A stretch of DNA of 64,000 bases from assembly GCF_001567565.1 (NCBI RefSeq), contig NZ_LSSW01000030.1, forward strand, positions 62,001-126,000, in the 5' to 3' direction. Positions 44,187-55,342 of the stretch are shown one piece after another. Below the pieces are notes generated by a model. That model searched no databases. It was not told the DNA's origin and saw only the letters and a program-made list of their open reading frames with translations. Each line of letters opens with the position of its first letter. The stretch's first letter is position 1. Source of the DNA: Ectopseudomonas composti (GTDB lineage Bacteria; Pseudomonadota; Gammaproteobacteria; Pseudomonadales; Pseudomonadaceae). The position numbers and the translations under genes were made by a program.

Positions 44187-44936
44187 TCAAGCCGCACGCA
44201 GGCGCTTCGGGGTCAGGCCCATATAACGGCGCATGGCCGTGGTCAGCGCGCTCTGGCTGGAAAAACCACACTCCTCAGCGATTCGCACCAACGGCAGATT
44301 ACTTTCGCGCAGCATGCGCGCGGCACGGTCGAGGCGGGTCTGCAGCAGGTACTGGTGTGGCGTGAGGCCGACGCTGTCCTTGAATTGGGCGTGGAAGTGG
44401 CTGGGGCTCAGGCACATTTCCTGCGCCAGCTCGGCAACGCTGATGCGCCGTGCCAGGTGTTCACCGATGTAATCATCCAGACGCTGCAGGTCCATCGCCC
44501 CCTGGGGCTGCCGGCGCTGTTCGCCGAACAGGCGCAGATGCAGGGCCCGGAGCAATACGCCACCGAGGGAGCGGGCAAGGATCGAGTCGCTGCCATAGCG
44601 CTCCAGCTCCGCGCCGGCATAGGTCAACAGGTGCTGGAAATCGACGTCGAGGGCGGGATAACGGGGGGTTTCGAACAGACGATGGAGCAGCTCCAGGTCT
44701 TCGCTGGGCGTGTCCTGCTCGTCCAGATCGAGAATCAGCATGCGGTTATCGCCCATGCCGGCGAACTGGTGAGCGGCATCGCCCGGCACCAGGCAGGCGC
44801 GCATGCGGCACACTTCGCCACCACGACCACCGACCTCGAATTCGGCGCGGCCGACCAGGGACATCACCAGTTGATGATGGTCATGGGCATGTTCATGGGC
44901 CTGTTCATCCAGGCGGATCACACGGGCTTGCAACAT
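44187..44936 (-). CDS. AraC-family transcriptional regulator
   Basis: A 249-residue regulator. Residues 1-120 form a cupin-like sensor (DEQAHEHAHDHHQLVMSLVGRAEFEVGG), and residues 150-249 form two helix-turn-helix motifs of the AraC type (RISVAELAQEMCLSPSHFHAQFK and LPLVRIAEECGFSSQSALTTAMRRYMGLTPKRLR). Position beside lon and the chagasin gene resembles PAO1 PA0780, the proline-responsive PruR (from memory), but the target here is not shown. It is transcribed away from the 45183 gene. Confidence 0.9.
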   Translation of the reverse strand: MLQARVIRLDEQAHEHAHDHHQLVMSLVGRAEFEVGGRGGEVCRMRACLVPGDAAHQFAGMGDNRMLILDLDEQDTPSEDLELLHRLFETPRYPALDVDFQHLLTYAGAELERYGSDSILARSLGGVLLRALHLRLFGEQRRQPQGAMDLQRLDDYIGEHLARRISVAELAQEMCLSPSHFHAQFKDSVGLTPHQYLLQTRLDRAARMLRESNLPLVRIAEECGFSSQSALTTAMRRYMGLTPKRLRAA

Positions 44937-45182
44937 CGCAAAAGACTGGCGGCACGAAACAAGGGTTGCACTTTACTCTTTTTCAACGAAAAACGCCGCA
45001 ACCACCCATCAGCGAAATGGTTGCACCTTTAGCAACCCACGCACCGAATAACACCCGCCAACCACTTCAGGCCCTATTACCGTGCACCCAGCAACGCCCG
45101 CACAACCGCATCATTCGACGCTCAGGCAGATGGCAGGAGAGTTGCTTCACTGCTTCCGTCCGACAACAACAAGCGAAACGCA

Positions 45183-45887
45183 ATGAGCGACAGCGCCCTT
45201 ATTCTTTTGCCCCTGCTGATCCTGCTGCTGGTCCTGGGATACGGGTTCAGTCAGCGCGCAGATCGCCGCCAACTCGATGCCAGCAAACAGGCGAACACGG
45301 AAATCGTCCAGCGTTGCCTGGACCTGTTGCAGGCGCTGCAGCAACACCGAGGCCTGGGTGCACAGGTGGATGCCGAAGACGTAGCGCAGCGTAATGCGTT
45401 GGCGCATCAACTGGACCAGCTCTGGCTCGAATGGCCCGGCGCCAGCCTGTTGCTGCCGCCGCTACAGCAACACTGGCCGCAGTTGCGCCGCAAGCCCGCC
45501 GACTTCGACGCACATTGCCGACTGATCGAGTCGCTGCTGGAGGTGATCGAACTGCTCGAAGATCGCCTGTATCGCCAGGATCACTTCAAGATTCGCGGCC
45601 TCGGTGAAGCCTGTCGCTCGCTGGAGGATCTCGCCAGGTTGCGCGGCCTGGCGACACGCGCAGCCAATTACGAGCGCTGCCCGCCGGGCCTGCAGATGCA
45701 ACTGCGCTTTCTCTGCAAGCGCCTGCTGGACCAGGAGCAGGACCCAGCTCTGCTGGCGTTGATCGAGCGCCTGCAGTGCGACCTGATCGAGTCAGCGCAG
45801 ATTCGCCTGGCGCCCGGCGAATGCTTCGCGCTGCTTACCCCGCTGATCGAACAGCGCCTGCAAGGTATTCGCCTGAGCCTCGACTGA
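45183..45887 (+). CDS. Membrane-anchored helical protein, NIT-like
   Basis: A 234-residue protein: one membrane segment (ALILLPLLILLLVLGYGF, about residues 5-22), then an all-helical, Leu/Gln-rich domain without Cys clusters. The stretch RCLDLLQALQQHRGLGAQ resembles the helix of nitrate- and nitrite-sensing (NIT) domains, but the downstream signalling domain usually fused to NIT is absent. I cannot assign a function. It lies 61 bp ahead of lon, whose own promoter overlaps its 3' end, so it is probably transcribed on its own. Confidence 0.75.
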   Translation: MSDSALILLPLLILLLVLGYGFSQRADRRQLDASKQANTEIVQRCLDLLQALQQHRGLGAQVDAEDVAQRNALAHQLDQLWLEWPGASLLLPPLQQHWPQLRRKPADFDAHCRLIESLLEVIELLEDRLYRQDHFKIRGLGEACRSLEDLARLRGLATRAANYERCPPGLQMQLRFLCKRLLDQEQDPALLALIERLQCDLIESAQIRLAPGECFALLTPLIEQRLQGIRLSLD

Positions 45888-45890
45888 AAC

Positions 45891-45919
45891 GTTGAAATAG
45901 CCCTGCAGTCGCCCCATGT
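45891..45919 (+). promoter_or_regulatory. Sigma-32 (RpoH) heat-shock promoter of lon
   Basis: GTTGAAA (45891-45897), a 14-base spacer and CCCCATGT (45912-45919) match the sigma-32 consensus CTTGAAA-N(11-16)-CCCCATNT at almost every position. Transcription would start about seven bases further on, leaving a 20-odd base leader before the lon ATG at 45949. Heat-shock expression of this lon-type gene is expected from P. aeruginosa AsrA. Confidence 0.85.
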
Positions 45920-45948
45920 AGCAACCAACGTGCAAGCAAAGGTGCTCC

Positions 45949-48342
45949 ATGAACGATCAGGACATCCACTCCGAAGCTGTCGACGACAACGTGCAGTCCA
46001 CCACCGGCGTGGTGCTGCCGGCACAAATGCTACCGGACAAGCTCTACATCATCCCCATCAACAACCGCCCGTTCTTCCCCGCGCAGGTGCTGCCGGTGAT
46101 CGTCAACGAGCATCCCTGGGGACGCACACTCAAGCGCGTGGACAACACCGAGCACAAATGCCTGGCGCTGTTCTATGTCGATAACCCGCCCGATGAACAC
46201 GGCGAGTTCGACGTCGACAGCTTGCCCGAACACGGCACCCTGGTGCGCGTGCACCATATCAGCGAGGAGGGCGGCAAGCTGCAGTTCGTTGCTCAGGGCC
46301 TGACCCGTGTGCGCATCCGCAGCTGGCTCAGCCGCCGTGGCCCGTACCTGGCCGAAGTGGAATACCCACAGGCGCCCAATGACCCGCGTGATGAGGTCAA
46401 GGCCTACGGCATGGCGCTGATCAACGCGATCAAGGAGCTGCTGCCACTCAACCCGCTGTACAGCGAGGAGCTGAAGAACTACCTCAATCGCTTCAGCCCC
46501 AACGAGCCCTCGCCGCTCACCGACTTCGCCGCCGCACTGACCACTGCCGCCGGCCAGGAGCTGCAGGAAGTGCTGGACACCGTGCCCATGCTCAAGCGCA
46601 TGGAGAAGGTGCTGCCGTTGCTGCGCAAGGAGGTCGAGGTCGGCCGTCTGCAGAAAGAACTGTCGGCCGAGGTCAACAAGCAGATCGGCGAGCGCCAGCG
46701 TGAATTCTTCCTCAAGGAGCAGCTCAAGCTGATCCAGCAGGAACTGGGCATCAGCAAGGATGACAAGAGCGCCGACCGCGAGGAATTCCTCGCCCGCCTG
46801 GAAGGCAAGACCCTATCTGCGCCCGCGCAAAAGCGTATCGACGAGGAGCTGAACAAGCTATCGATCCTCGAAACCGGTTCGCCGGAATACGCCGTCACCC
46901 GCAATTACCTGGACTGGGCAACGGCCCTGCCCTGGGGCATCCATGGCGAGGACAAGCTCGACCTGGGCCGCGCGCGCAAGGTGCTGGACAAGCACCACGC
47001 CGGCATGGACGACATCAAAGAGCGCATCACCGAATTCTTGGCCGTCGGCGCCTTCAAGGGCGAGATCGCCGGCTCCATCGTGCTGCTGGTCGGCCCGCCC
47101 GGCGTAGGCAAGACCAGCATCGGCAAGTCCATCGCCGAATCCCTCGGCAGGCCGTTCTACCGCTTCTCGGTCGGTGGCATGCGTGACGAGGCGGAGATCA
47201 AGGGCCATCGCCGCACCTACATCGGCGCCATGCCCGGCAAGCTGGTGCAGGCGCTGAAGGAAGCCGAGGTGATGAACCCGGTGATCATGCTCGACGAGAT
47301 CGACAAGATGGGCACCAGCTACCAGGGCGACCCGGCCTCGGCGCTGCTGGAAACGCTCGATCCGGAGCAGAACGTCGAGTTCCTCGACCACTACCTGGAC
47401 CTGCGCCTGGATCTGTCCAAGGTGCTGTTCGTCTGCACCGCCAACACCCTCGACTCCATCCCCGGGCCGCTGCTCGACCGTATGGAAGTGATCCGCCTGT
47501 CCGGCTACATCACCGAGGAAAAACTGGCCATCGCCAAACGCCACCTGTGGCCCAAACAGCTGGAGAAGGCCGGCGTGCCGAAGGCGCGCCTGTCCATCAG
47601 CGATGCGGCGCTGCGCGCGGTGATCGAAGGCTATGCCCGCGAGGCCGGTGTGCGTCAGTTGGAGAAGCAACTGGGCAAACTGGTGCGCAAAGCGGTAGTC
47701 AAGCTACTGGAAGACCCCGAGTCGAAAATCCGCATCGGCGCCAAGGATCTGGAAGAAGCGCTCGGCATGCCGGTGTTCCGCAACGAGCGGGTGCTGGCTG
47801 GCACCGGGGTGATCACCGGCCTGGCCTGGACCAGCATGGGCGGCGCCACCCTGCCGATCGAGGCGACGCGTATCCACACGCTCAACCGCGGCTTCAAGCT
47901 CACCGGCCAGCTCGGCGAGGTGATGAAGGAGTCGGCGGAAATCGCCTACAGCTACGTCAGCTCGCATCTGAAGCAGTTCGGCGGCGACCCGACCTTCTTC
48001 GACCAAGCCTTCATCCACCTGCACGTGCCGGAAGGCGCCACGCCCAAGGACGGACCCAGCGCCGGCATCACCATGGCCAGCGCCCTGCTTTCGCTCGCGC
48101 GCAACCAGGCGCCGAAAAAAGGCGTGGCCATGACCGGCGAGCTGACCCTGACCGGTCAGGTGCTGCCCATCGGCGGCGTGCGCGAGAAGGTGATCGCGGC
48201 GCGCCGGCAGAAAATCCATGAGCTGATCCTGCCGGAGGCCAACCGCGGCAGCTACGAGGAGCTGCCGGACTACCTCAAGGAAGGCATCACCGTGCACTTC
48301 GCCAAACGCTACAGCGATGTGGCCAAGGTGTTGTTCGACTAG
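45949..48342 (+). CDS. lon: Lon protease, AsrA-like second type
   Basis: A 797-residue ATP-dependent Lon protease. N-terminal substrate domain (about 35-240), coiled-coil (REFFLKEQLKLIQQELG), AAA+ module with GPPGVGKT (about 382-389) and VIMLDEIDKMG, and the C-terminal Ser-Lys protease (PKDGPSAG, S704; REKVIAARR, K747). It degrades damaged and regulatory proteins. It resembles P. aeruginosa AsrA (PA0779, from memory), a heat-shock inducible Lon separate from the clpX-linked one; the neighbours (AraC regulator, chagasin-like gene) agree. A sigma-32 promoter lies upstream. Confidence 0.95.
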   Translation: MNDQDIHSEAVDDNVQSTTGVVLPAQMLPDKLYIIPINNRPFFPAQVLPVIVNEHPWGRTLKRVDNTEHKCLALFYVDNPPDEHGEFDVDSLPEHGTLVRVHHISEEGGKLQFVAQGLTRVRIRSWLSRRGPYLAEVEYPQAPNDPRDEVKAYGMALINAIKELLPLNPLYSEELKNYLNRFSPNEPSPLTDFAAALTTAAGQELQEVLDTVPMLKRMEKVLPLLRKEVEVGRLQKELSAEVNKQIGERQREFFLKEQLKLIQQELGISKDDKSADREEFLARLEGKTLSAPAQKRIDEELNKLSILETGSPEYAVTRNYLDWATALPWGIHGEDKLDLGRARKVLDKHHAGMDDIKERITEFLAVGAFKGEIAGSIVLLVGPPGVGKTSIGKSIAESLGRPFYRFSVGGMRDEAEIKGHRRTYIGAMPGKLVQALKEAEVMNPVIMLDEIDKMGTSYQGDPASALLETLDPEQNVEFLDHYLDLRLDLSKVLFVCTANTLDSIPGPLLDRMEVIRLSGYITEEKLAIAKRHLWPKQLEKAGVPKARLSISDAALRAVIEGYAREAGVRQLEKQLGKLVRKAVVKLLEDPESKIRIGAKDLEEALGMPVFRNERVLAGTGVITGLAWTSMGGATLPIEATRIHTLNRGFKLTGQLGEVMKESAEIAYSYVSSHLKQFGGDPTFFDQAFIHLHVPEGATPKDGPSAGITMASALLSLARNQAPKKGVAMTGELTLTGQVLPIGGVREKVIAARRQKIHELILPEANRGSYEELPDYLKEGITVHFAKRYSDVAKVLFD

Positions 48343-48345
48343 ACC

Positions 48346-48423
48346 GGCAGGTGTGGGAGCGGGCCCCGTTCGCGGCGCTTTTCAGCCGCGCGGATATCCG
48401 CGAGCCAGGCTCGCTCCTGCACC
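48346..48423. repeat. REP-like inverted repeat downstream of lon
   Basis: TGTGGGAGCGGGCCCCGTTCGCGG (in two halves, 48351-48374) is mirrored by CCGCGAGCCAGGCTCGCTCC at 48397-48416. This is the GGGAGCG ... CGCTCC extragenic palindrome common in Pseudomonas. Confidence 0.65.
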
Positions 48424-48502
48424 AAACCGCCCGCCTCTGCGGTCGCCACCGACAAGCCAATACAGCTATGCTGGGCCCAGGTTTCGTCGACTGGAGTTTC
48501 TC

Positions 48503-48895
48503 ATGCACGCCACCTTGCGCCTGCTCACCCTGCCCGCCCTGGCCCTGCTTACGGCCTGCGCTCATCAATCCGGCACGCTGGAATTGAAGAAGGACCGGCA
48601 GTGCCCGCTGACGCTGAACAAGGGCCAGCAACTGATCCTCAGCCTGCCCAGCAACCCCACCACCGGCTTTCGCTGGGAAGTTCGCGACGGCGCGGAGACT
48701 GTCCTGCAAAGCCTAGGCCCGGAGGTCTACAGCAATCCGGAAGACGCCGGGCTGGTGGGCGCTGGCGGCATCTCCACCTGGCGCTTCAGCGCGCGTGAGC
48801 CGGGCGAAGGCCGCCTGCTGCTGACCTACCAGCAACCCTGGGAGCCGAATGTGCCACCGGCAGAAACCTTCGAGTGTGAACTGCGAGTGAAGTGA
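48503..48895 (+). CDS. icp: Chagasin-family cysteine protease inhibitor (lipoprotein)
   Basis: A 130-residue lipoprotein: signal peptide with lipobox LLTAC (Cys at about 19), then a chagasin (I42) domain with LPSNPTTGFRWEV (NPTTGF loop) near residue 55 and a VGAGGISTWRF region. Chagasin-type inhibitors block papain-family cysteine proteases. Here it would be periplasmic or outer-membrane bound. GGAG 7 bp before the ATG sets the start. Position corresponds to PAO1 PA0778 (from memory). Confidence 0.9.
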   Translation: MHATLRLLTLPALALLTACAHQSGTLELKKDRQCPLTLNKGQQLILSLPSNPTTGFRWEVRDGAETVLQSLGPEVYSNPEDAGLVGAGGISTWRFSAREPGEGRLLLTYQQPWEPNVPPAETFECELRVK

Positions 48896-48902
48896 GCAAG
48901 GC

Positions 48903-48965
48903 GGATTCCGTGGGAGGGGCTTTAGCCGCGACGACTCGAAACGGGTCGCCGCTGAAGCGCTTTCT
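48903..48965. repeat. REP-like inverted repeat downstream of icp
   Basis: GTGGGAGGGGCTTTAGCCGCGAC (48910-48932, in two halves) is mirrored by GTCGCCGCTGAAGCGCTTTC (48946-48965). It belongs to the family of extragenic palindromes seen elsewhere in this window. Confidence 0.55.
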
Positions 48966-49033
48966 ACCGGTCCGCAGGGCGGTACAACCCGCCACCCAAC
49001 CAAGGAAGTTACTTTTGATTTGCGGAGAGGATC

Positions 49034-49417
49034 ATGAGCGAAAACAATCACCCGTTTCCAGACTCGACATTCAAAGGCTTCACGTTCACACAGTCAGATA
49101 TGACTGCAGCAAAATTCAACGGCGTTGACCTGTCCGACGCGCATTTCTGGGCAGTGTTGAAGCATGCCCAGTTCAACGACTGCAATTTGCAATCAGCCAG
49201 ATTCGATGACGTCAACTTGTCGAACAGCTCGTTCGAAGACATCGATCTAAGCCACTCAACATTTAGCAACATCAACATGTCTGGCGTCACGCTCAGCCAT
49301 CTCAACCTGGCCAATGTCGAGATCACCGATGCGAACGTGGAGGGCATGAAAATCAATGGCGTGCTCGTGACCGAGCTCATAGGGTGCTACGAGCAAAAGC
49401 GCTCACGAACAGACTAG
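49034..49417 (+). CDS. Pentapeptide-repeat protein
   Basis: A 127-residue protein built from about 16 pentapeptide repeats A(D/N)LXX, for example FNGVDLSDAHF, FNDCNLQSARF, FDDVNLSNSSF, FEDIDLSHSTF and FSNINMSGVTL, then LNLANVEITDANVEGM. These form a right-handed quadrilateral beta-helix. Some (Qnr, MfpA) mimic DNA and protect gyrase, but many have no known role, and no Qnr-type loop is seen. Composition is noticeably more AT-rich than its neighbours, suggesting transfer. GGAGAGGATC precedes the ATG. Confidence 0.85.
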   Translation: MSENNHPFPDSTFKGFTFTQSDMTAAKFNGVDLSDAHFWAVLKHAQFNDCNLQSARFDDVNLSNSSFEDIDLSHSTFSNINMSGVTLSHLNLANVEITDANVEGMKINGVLVTELIGCYEQKRSRTD

Positions 49418-49451
49418 CCCCAAGGCGGGGCACGCCTTGTCGATCCGCGCA

Positions 49452-49486
49452 GCGGTGGATGTAAAAAGCGACATCCACCCTACGCC
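49452..49486. repeat. Extragenic hairpin between the pentapeptide gene and yadH
   Basis: GTGGATGT-AAAAAGCG-ACATCCAC has an 8-bp perfect stem and CCCTACG follows. The form is one of the repeated GTGGATGT hairpins common in Pseudomonas; here it lies between convergent genes and may also stop transcription. Confidence 0.55.
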
Positions 49487-49491
49487 ATGCC

Positions 49492-51179
<1,688 letters not shown>

Positions 51180-51252
51180 GCTGGATCGCCCCTTGCCTGC
51201 GGAAAACGCTGCAGTTTACAGGGCTTGTGCCAGCGACATCAGCGCACAGCAG

Positions 51253-51279
51253 AAAAAACGGCGCACTTGTGGTGCGCCG
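51253..51279 (-). terminator. Terminator of the leftward aldarate operon
   Basis: An 8-bp stem CGGCGCAC / GTGCGCCG with a 5-base loop is followed on the minus strand by six T residues. It lies between the last gene of the aldarate operon (ends 51376) and yadG, ending the operon and isolating yadGH. Confidence 0.88.
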
Positions 51280-51375
51280 GGGATGCTGCAGGTGAGGTAA
51301 GAAACGTTCGCAGCGCTTGTGACGCTGTGACGATAGGCCGGACGGCGAACCCGCCCGGCCATATTCCGTGGGACC

Positions 51376-52317
51376 TCAGAGCGGCGTCAGCAGTTTGCCG
51401 GTGGCGATAAAGGCGCGCAGGTTGTCCAGCACCAGTTCGGCCATCTGCTGACGGGTCTCGACGCTGGCGCTGCCAACGTGTGGCAGCAGCACCACATTGT
51501 CCAGCTCGCGCAATGCAGCCGGCACCTGGGGTTCGCGTTCGAAGACATCCAGCCCGGCGCCGCCGATCACCTTCTGCTCAAGTGCAGCGATCAGCGCCGC
51601 TTCATCGACCACCGAACCGCGCGCCACGTTGATCAGAAAGCCATCAGGCCCGAGCGCTTCGAGCACCTCGGCGTTGATCAGATGCTGGGTGGCCTTGCCA
51701 CCCGGACAGGTCAGCACCAGAAAATCCGCCCAGCGCGCCAGCGCCAGCAGATCCGGCTCATGCTGGTAAGGGCTGCCCTCGACCGCACGGCGATTGTGGT
51801 AACGCACCGGCATGGCGAACCCGGAGGCGCGCAGCGCCACCGCCTCGCCGATGCGGCCGAGGCCTACGATGCCCAGGCGCTTGCCACTGACCCGACGCGC
51901 CAGCGGGAAGCCCGTGGTGCTGTTCCAGGCGCTGCCGCGCACGAAGCGGTCGGCCTCGGACAGGCGCCGCGCGCTGTCGATCATCAGGCCCATGGCCAGG
52001 TCGGCCACGCAGTCGTTGAGCACATCCGGCGTGGTGCTGAGGGCAATGCCCCGGTCACGCAGCAACTCCAGCGGATAGGGGTCGTAGCCCACACCGAAAC
52101 TGCAGATGGCGCGCAGGTTGGGCAGCAGCGCGAGCTGATCGGCCGTGCAGCCGAAACGTGCCGAGGACACGATGTAGATGAACTGCTCGCCCCGCTCACG
52201 CAGGAACGCCAGCGGCTCGGCCTGTTGCCACAGCGCACTGACCTCGTATTCTTCGGCCAGCTCGCGGTTGAAACGCTCGCTCAGCGGGCCGATCTGCAGC
52301 ACCTTGGGTTTGCTCAT
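51376..52317 (-). CDS. D-2-hydroxyacid dehydrogenase (NAD(P)-linked)
   Basis: A 313-residue D-isomer-specific 2-hydroxyacid dehydrogenase: Rossmann motif GIVGLGRIGEAVALRA (about residues 148-163), catalytic Arg in INVARGSVVDE, Glu in GAGLDVFEREP and His in LPHVGSAS. It resembles glyoxylate/hydroxypyruvate reductases. It is the last gene of the operon headed by kdgD, 26 bp after the FAD enzyme gene, so its substrate is likely an aldarate-pathway keto or hydroxy acid (for example tartronate semialdehyde, glyoxylate or a keto-deoxy acid). The exact reaction is not shown. Confidence 0.9.
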   Translation of the reverse strand: MSKPKVLQIGPLSERFNRELAEEYEVSALWQQAEPLAFLRERGEQFIYIVSSARFGCTADQLALLPNLRAICSFGVGYDPYPLELLRDRGIALSTTPDVLNDCVADLAMGLMIDSARRLSEADRFVRGSAWNSTTGFPLARRVSGKRLGIVGLGRIGEAVALRASGFAMPVRYHNRRAVEGSPYQHEPDLLALARWADFLVLTCPGGKATQHLINAEVLEALGPDGFLINVARGSVVDEAALIAALEQKVIGGAGLDVFEREPQVPAALRELDNVVLLPHVGSASVETRQQMAELVLDNLRAFIATGKLLTPL

Positions 52318-52343
52318 GAGGCCTCCTGTTTAGGTTGTGCCAT

Positions 52344-53762
<1,419 letters not shown>

Positions 53763-53763
53763 C

Positions 53764-55320
53764 TCAGGTCACCGGCGCCGGGTTGAACAGCACCAGGTCG
53801 TTGTGCAGGCGCAGGTGCTCGGCGCAGGTCTGCTTGCGCCCGCTGGCCACGTCCAGGTAGAGCTGGAAGATGTGCCAGCCCATTTGCTCCAGCGTCATGC
53901 GCCCGGAGACGATCTGCCCGGCGTCGACGTCGATCAGATCCGGCCAGCGTTCGGCCAGTTGCGTGCGCGTGGCCACCTTGATCACCGGCACCATGGACAG
54001 GCCATAAGGCGTACCACGCCCGGTGGTGAAGATGTGCAGGTTCATGCCCGCCGCCAATTGCAAGGTGCCGCAGATGAAGTCGCTGGCCGGCGTGGCGCAG
54101 AACCACAGGCCCTTGCCACGAATGCGCTCGCCCGGCGCGACCACCCCCGCGATGGGGCTGTTGCCAGACTTGGCGATGGAGCCCATGGCCTTCTCGACGA
54201 TGTTGTTCAGCCCGCCCTTCTTGTTGCCCGGCGTGGTATTGGCGCTGCGGTCGGCCATGCCGCGCTGCAGGTAGCGGTCGTACCAGTCCATCTCGCGGAT
54301 CAGTGCGTCGGCGACTTCGACGCTGGCGGCGCGCGGCGTGAGCAGGTGAATACCGTCACGCACTTCGGTGTTCTCGGAGAACATCACCGTGGCGCCGGCG
54401 CGCACCAGCAGGTCGGCAGCGACGCCGAGCGCCGGGTTGGCGGTAATACCGGAGAAGGCGTCGCTGCCGCCGCACTGCATGCCGACCACCAGCTCGGAGG
54501 CCGGCACGGTCTCGCGGCGGCGCTGGTCGAGCACCTTCAGACGCGCCTCGATCATGCCCATGATCTGCTCGACCATGCCGCTGAAACCGGTGCCGGAATC
54601 CTGCAGGCGGAACAGCCAGTCTTCCTCGTCCATGCCGTTGGTGAGCTGATCGCCATCCATCAACTGGCTGGCCTGCAGCTTCTCGCAACCGAGGCTGATC
54701 ACCAGCGCCTGGCCGCCGAGGTTGGGGTTGCGGCTGATGTTGTACAGGGTGCGGATCGGCACCACCGCGTCCGGCGCGTTGATCGCCACGCCGCAGCCGT
54801 AGCTGTGCGACAGCGCCACCACGTCATCGACGTTGGGGTAGTTGGGCAGCACTTCCTTGCGCACGCGCTCGACCACGTGATCGAGCACGCCGACCACGCA
54901 CTGCACGGTGGTGGTCACACCGAGGATGTTACGTGTGCCGACGCTGCCGTCCGGGTTGCGGAAGCCTTCGAAGCTGTAGCCGTCCAGCGGCTCGCCGGGC
55001 GCGGCCTGGATGGTTGCCTTGGGCAGGTTGTCCAGCACCGGCGGCTCGGGCATGCGCAGCACCTGTTCGGTGACCCAGCTGCCAGCGGCGATAGGGGTGA
55101 GCGCATAGCCGATCACCTCGCCATAACGCACCACCTCACCACCTTCGGCGATGTTCAGCAGCGCCACCTTGTGACTCTGTGGAATGCCTTCAATAGCCGT
55201 CAGGCCGTCGTCGAACTGGCCGCCCGCGGCCACGCCCTGGTCATTGACCACCACGCCGACGTTGTCGCTCGGGTGCAGGCGAATGTAACGGGGCGAATCC
55301 TGATGGGGAATCAACTGCAT
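53764..55320 (-). CDS. garD: GarD, galactarate dehydratase
   Basis: A 518-residue UxaA/GarD family dehydratase: N-terminal SAF-like domain (about 1-100; IRLHPSDNVGVVVND), then the large C-terminal domain with RNILGVTTTVQCV, HSYGCGVAIN and MQCGGSDAFSGITANP. It dehydrates galactarate to 5-keto-4-deoxyglucarate with a metal cofactor. AGGAGCAAGC 9 bp before the ATG at 55320 sets the start; an ATG six codons upstream is less well placed. It lies 22 bp after the transporter gene. Altronate dehydratase is the main alternative, but the neighbours support galactarate. Confidence 0.9.
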   Translation of the reverse strand: MQLIPHQDSPRYIRLHPSDNVGVVVNDQGVAAGGQFDDGLTAIEGIPQSHKVALLNIAEGGEVVRYGEVIGYALTPIAAGSWVTEQVLRMPEPPVLDNLPKATIQAAPGEPLDGYSFEGFRNPDGSVGTRNILGVTTTVQCVVGVLDHVVERVRKEVLPNYPNVDDVVALSHSYGCGVAINAPDAVVPIRTLYNISRNPNLGGQALVISLGCEKLQASQLMDGDQLTNGMDEEDWLFRLQDSGTGFSGMVEQIMGMIEARLKVLDQRRRETVPASELVVGMQCGGSDAFSGITANPALGVAADLLVRAGATVMFSENTEVRDGIHLLTPRAASVEVADALIREMDWYDRYLQRGMADRSANTTPGNKKGGLNNIVEKAMGSIAKSGNSPIAGVVAPGERIRGKGLWFCATPASDFICGTLQLAAGMNLHIFTTGRGTPYGLSMVPVIKVATRTQLAERWPDLIDVDAGQIVSGRMTLEQMGWHIFQLYLDVASGRKQTCAEHLRLHNDLVLFNPAPVT

Positions 55321-55342
55321 GTTGCTTGCTCCTGTCATGCGT

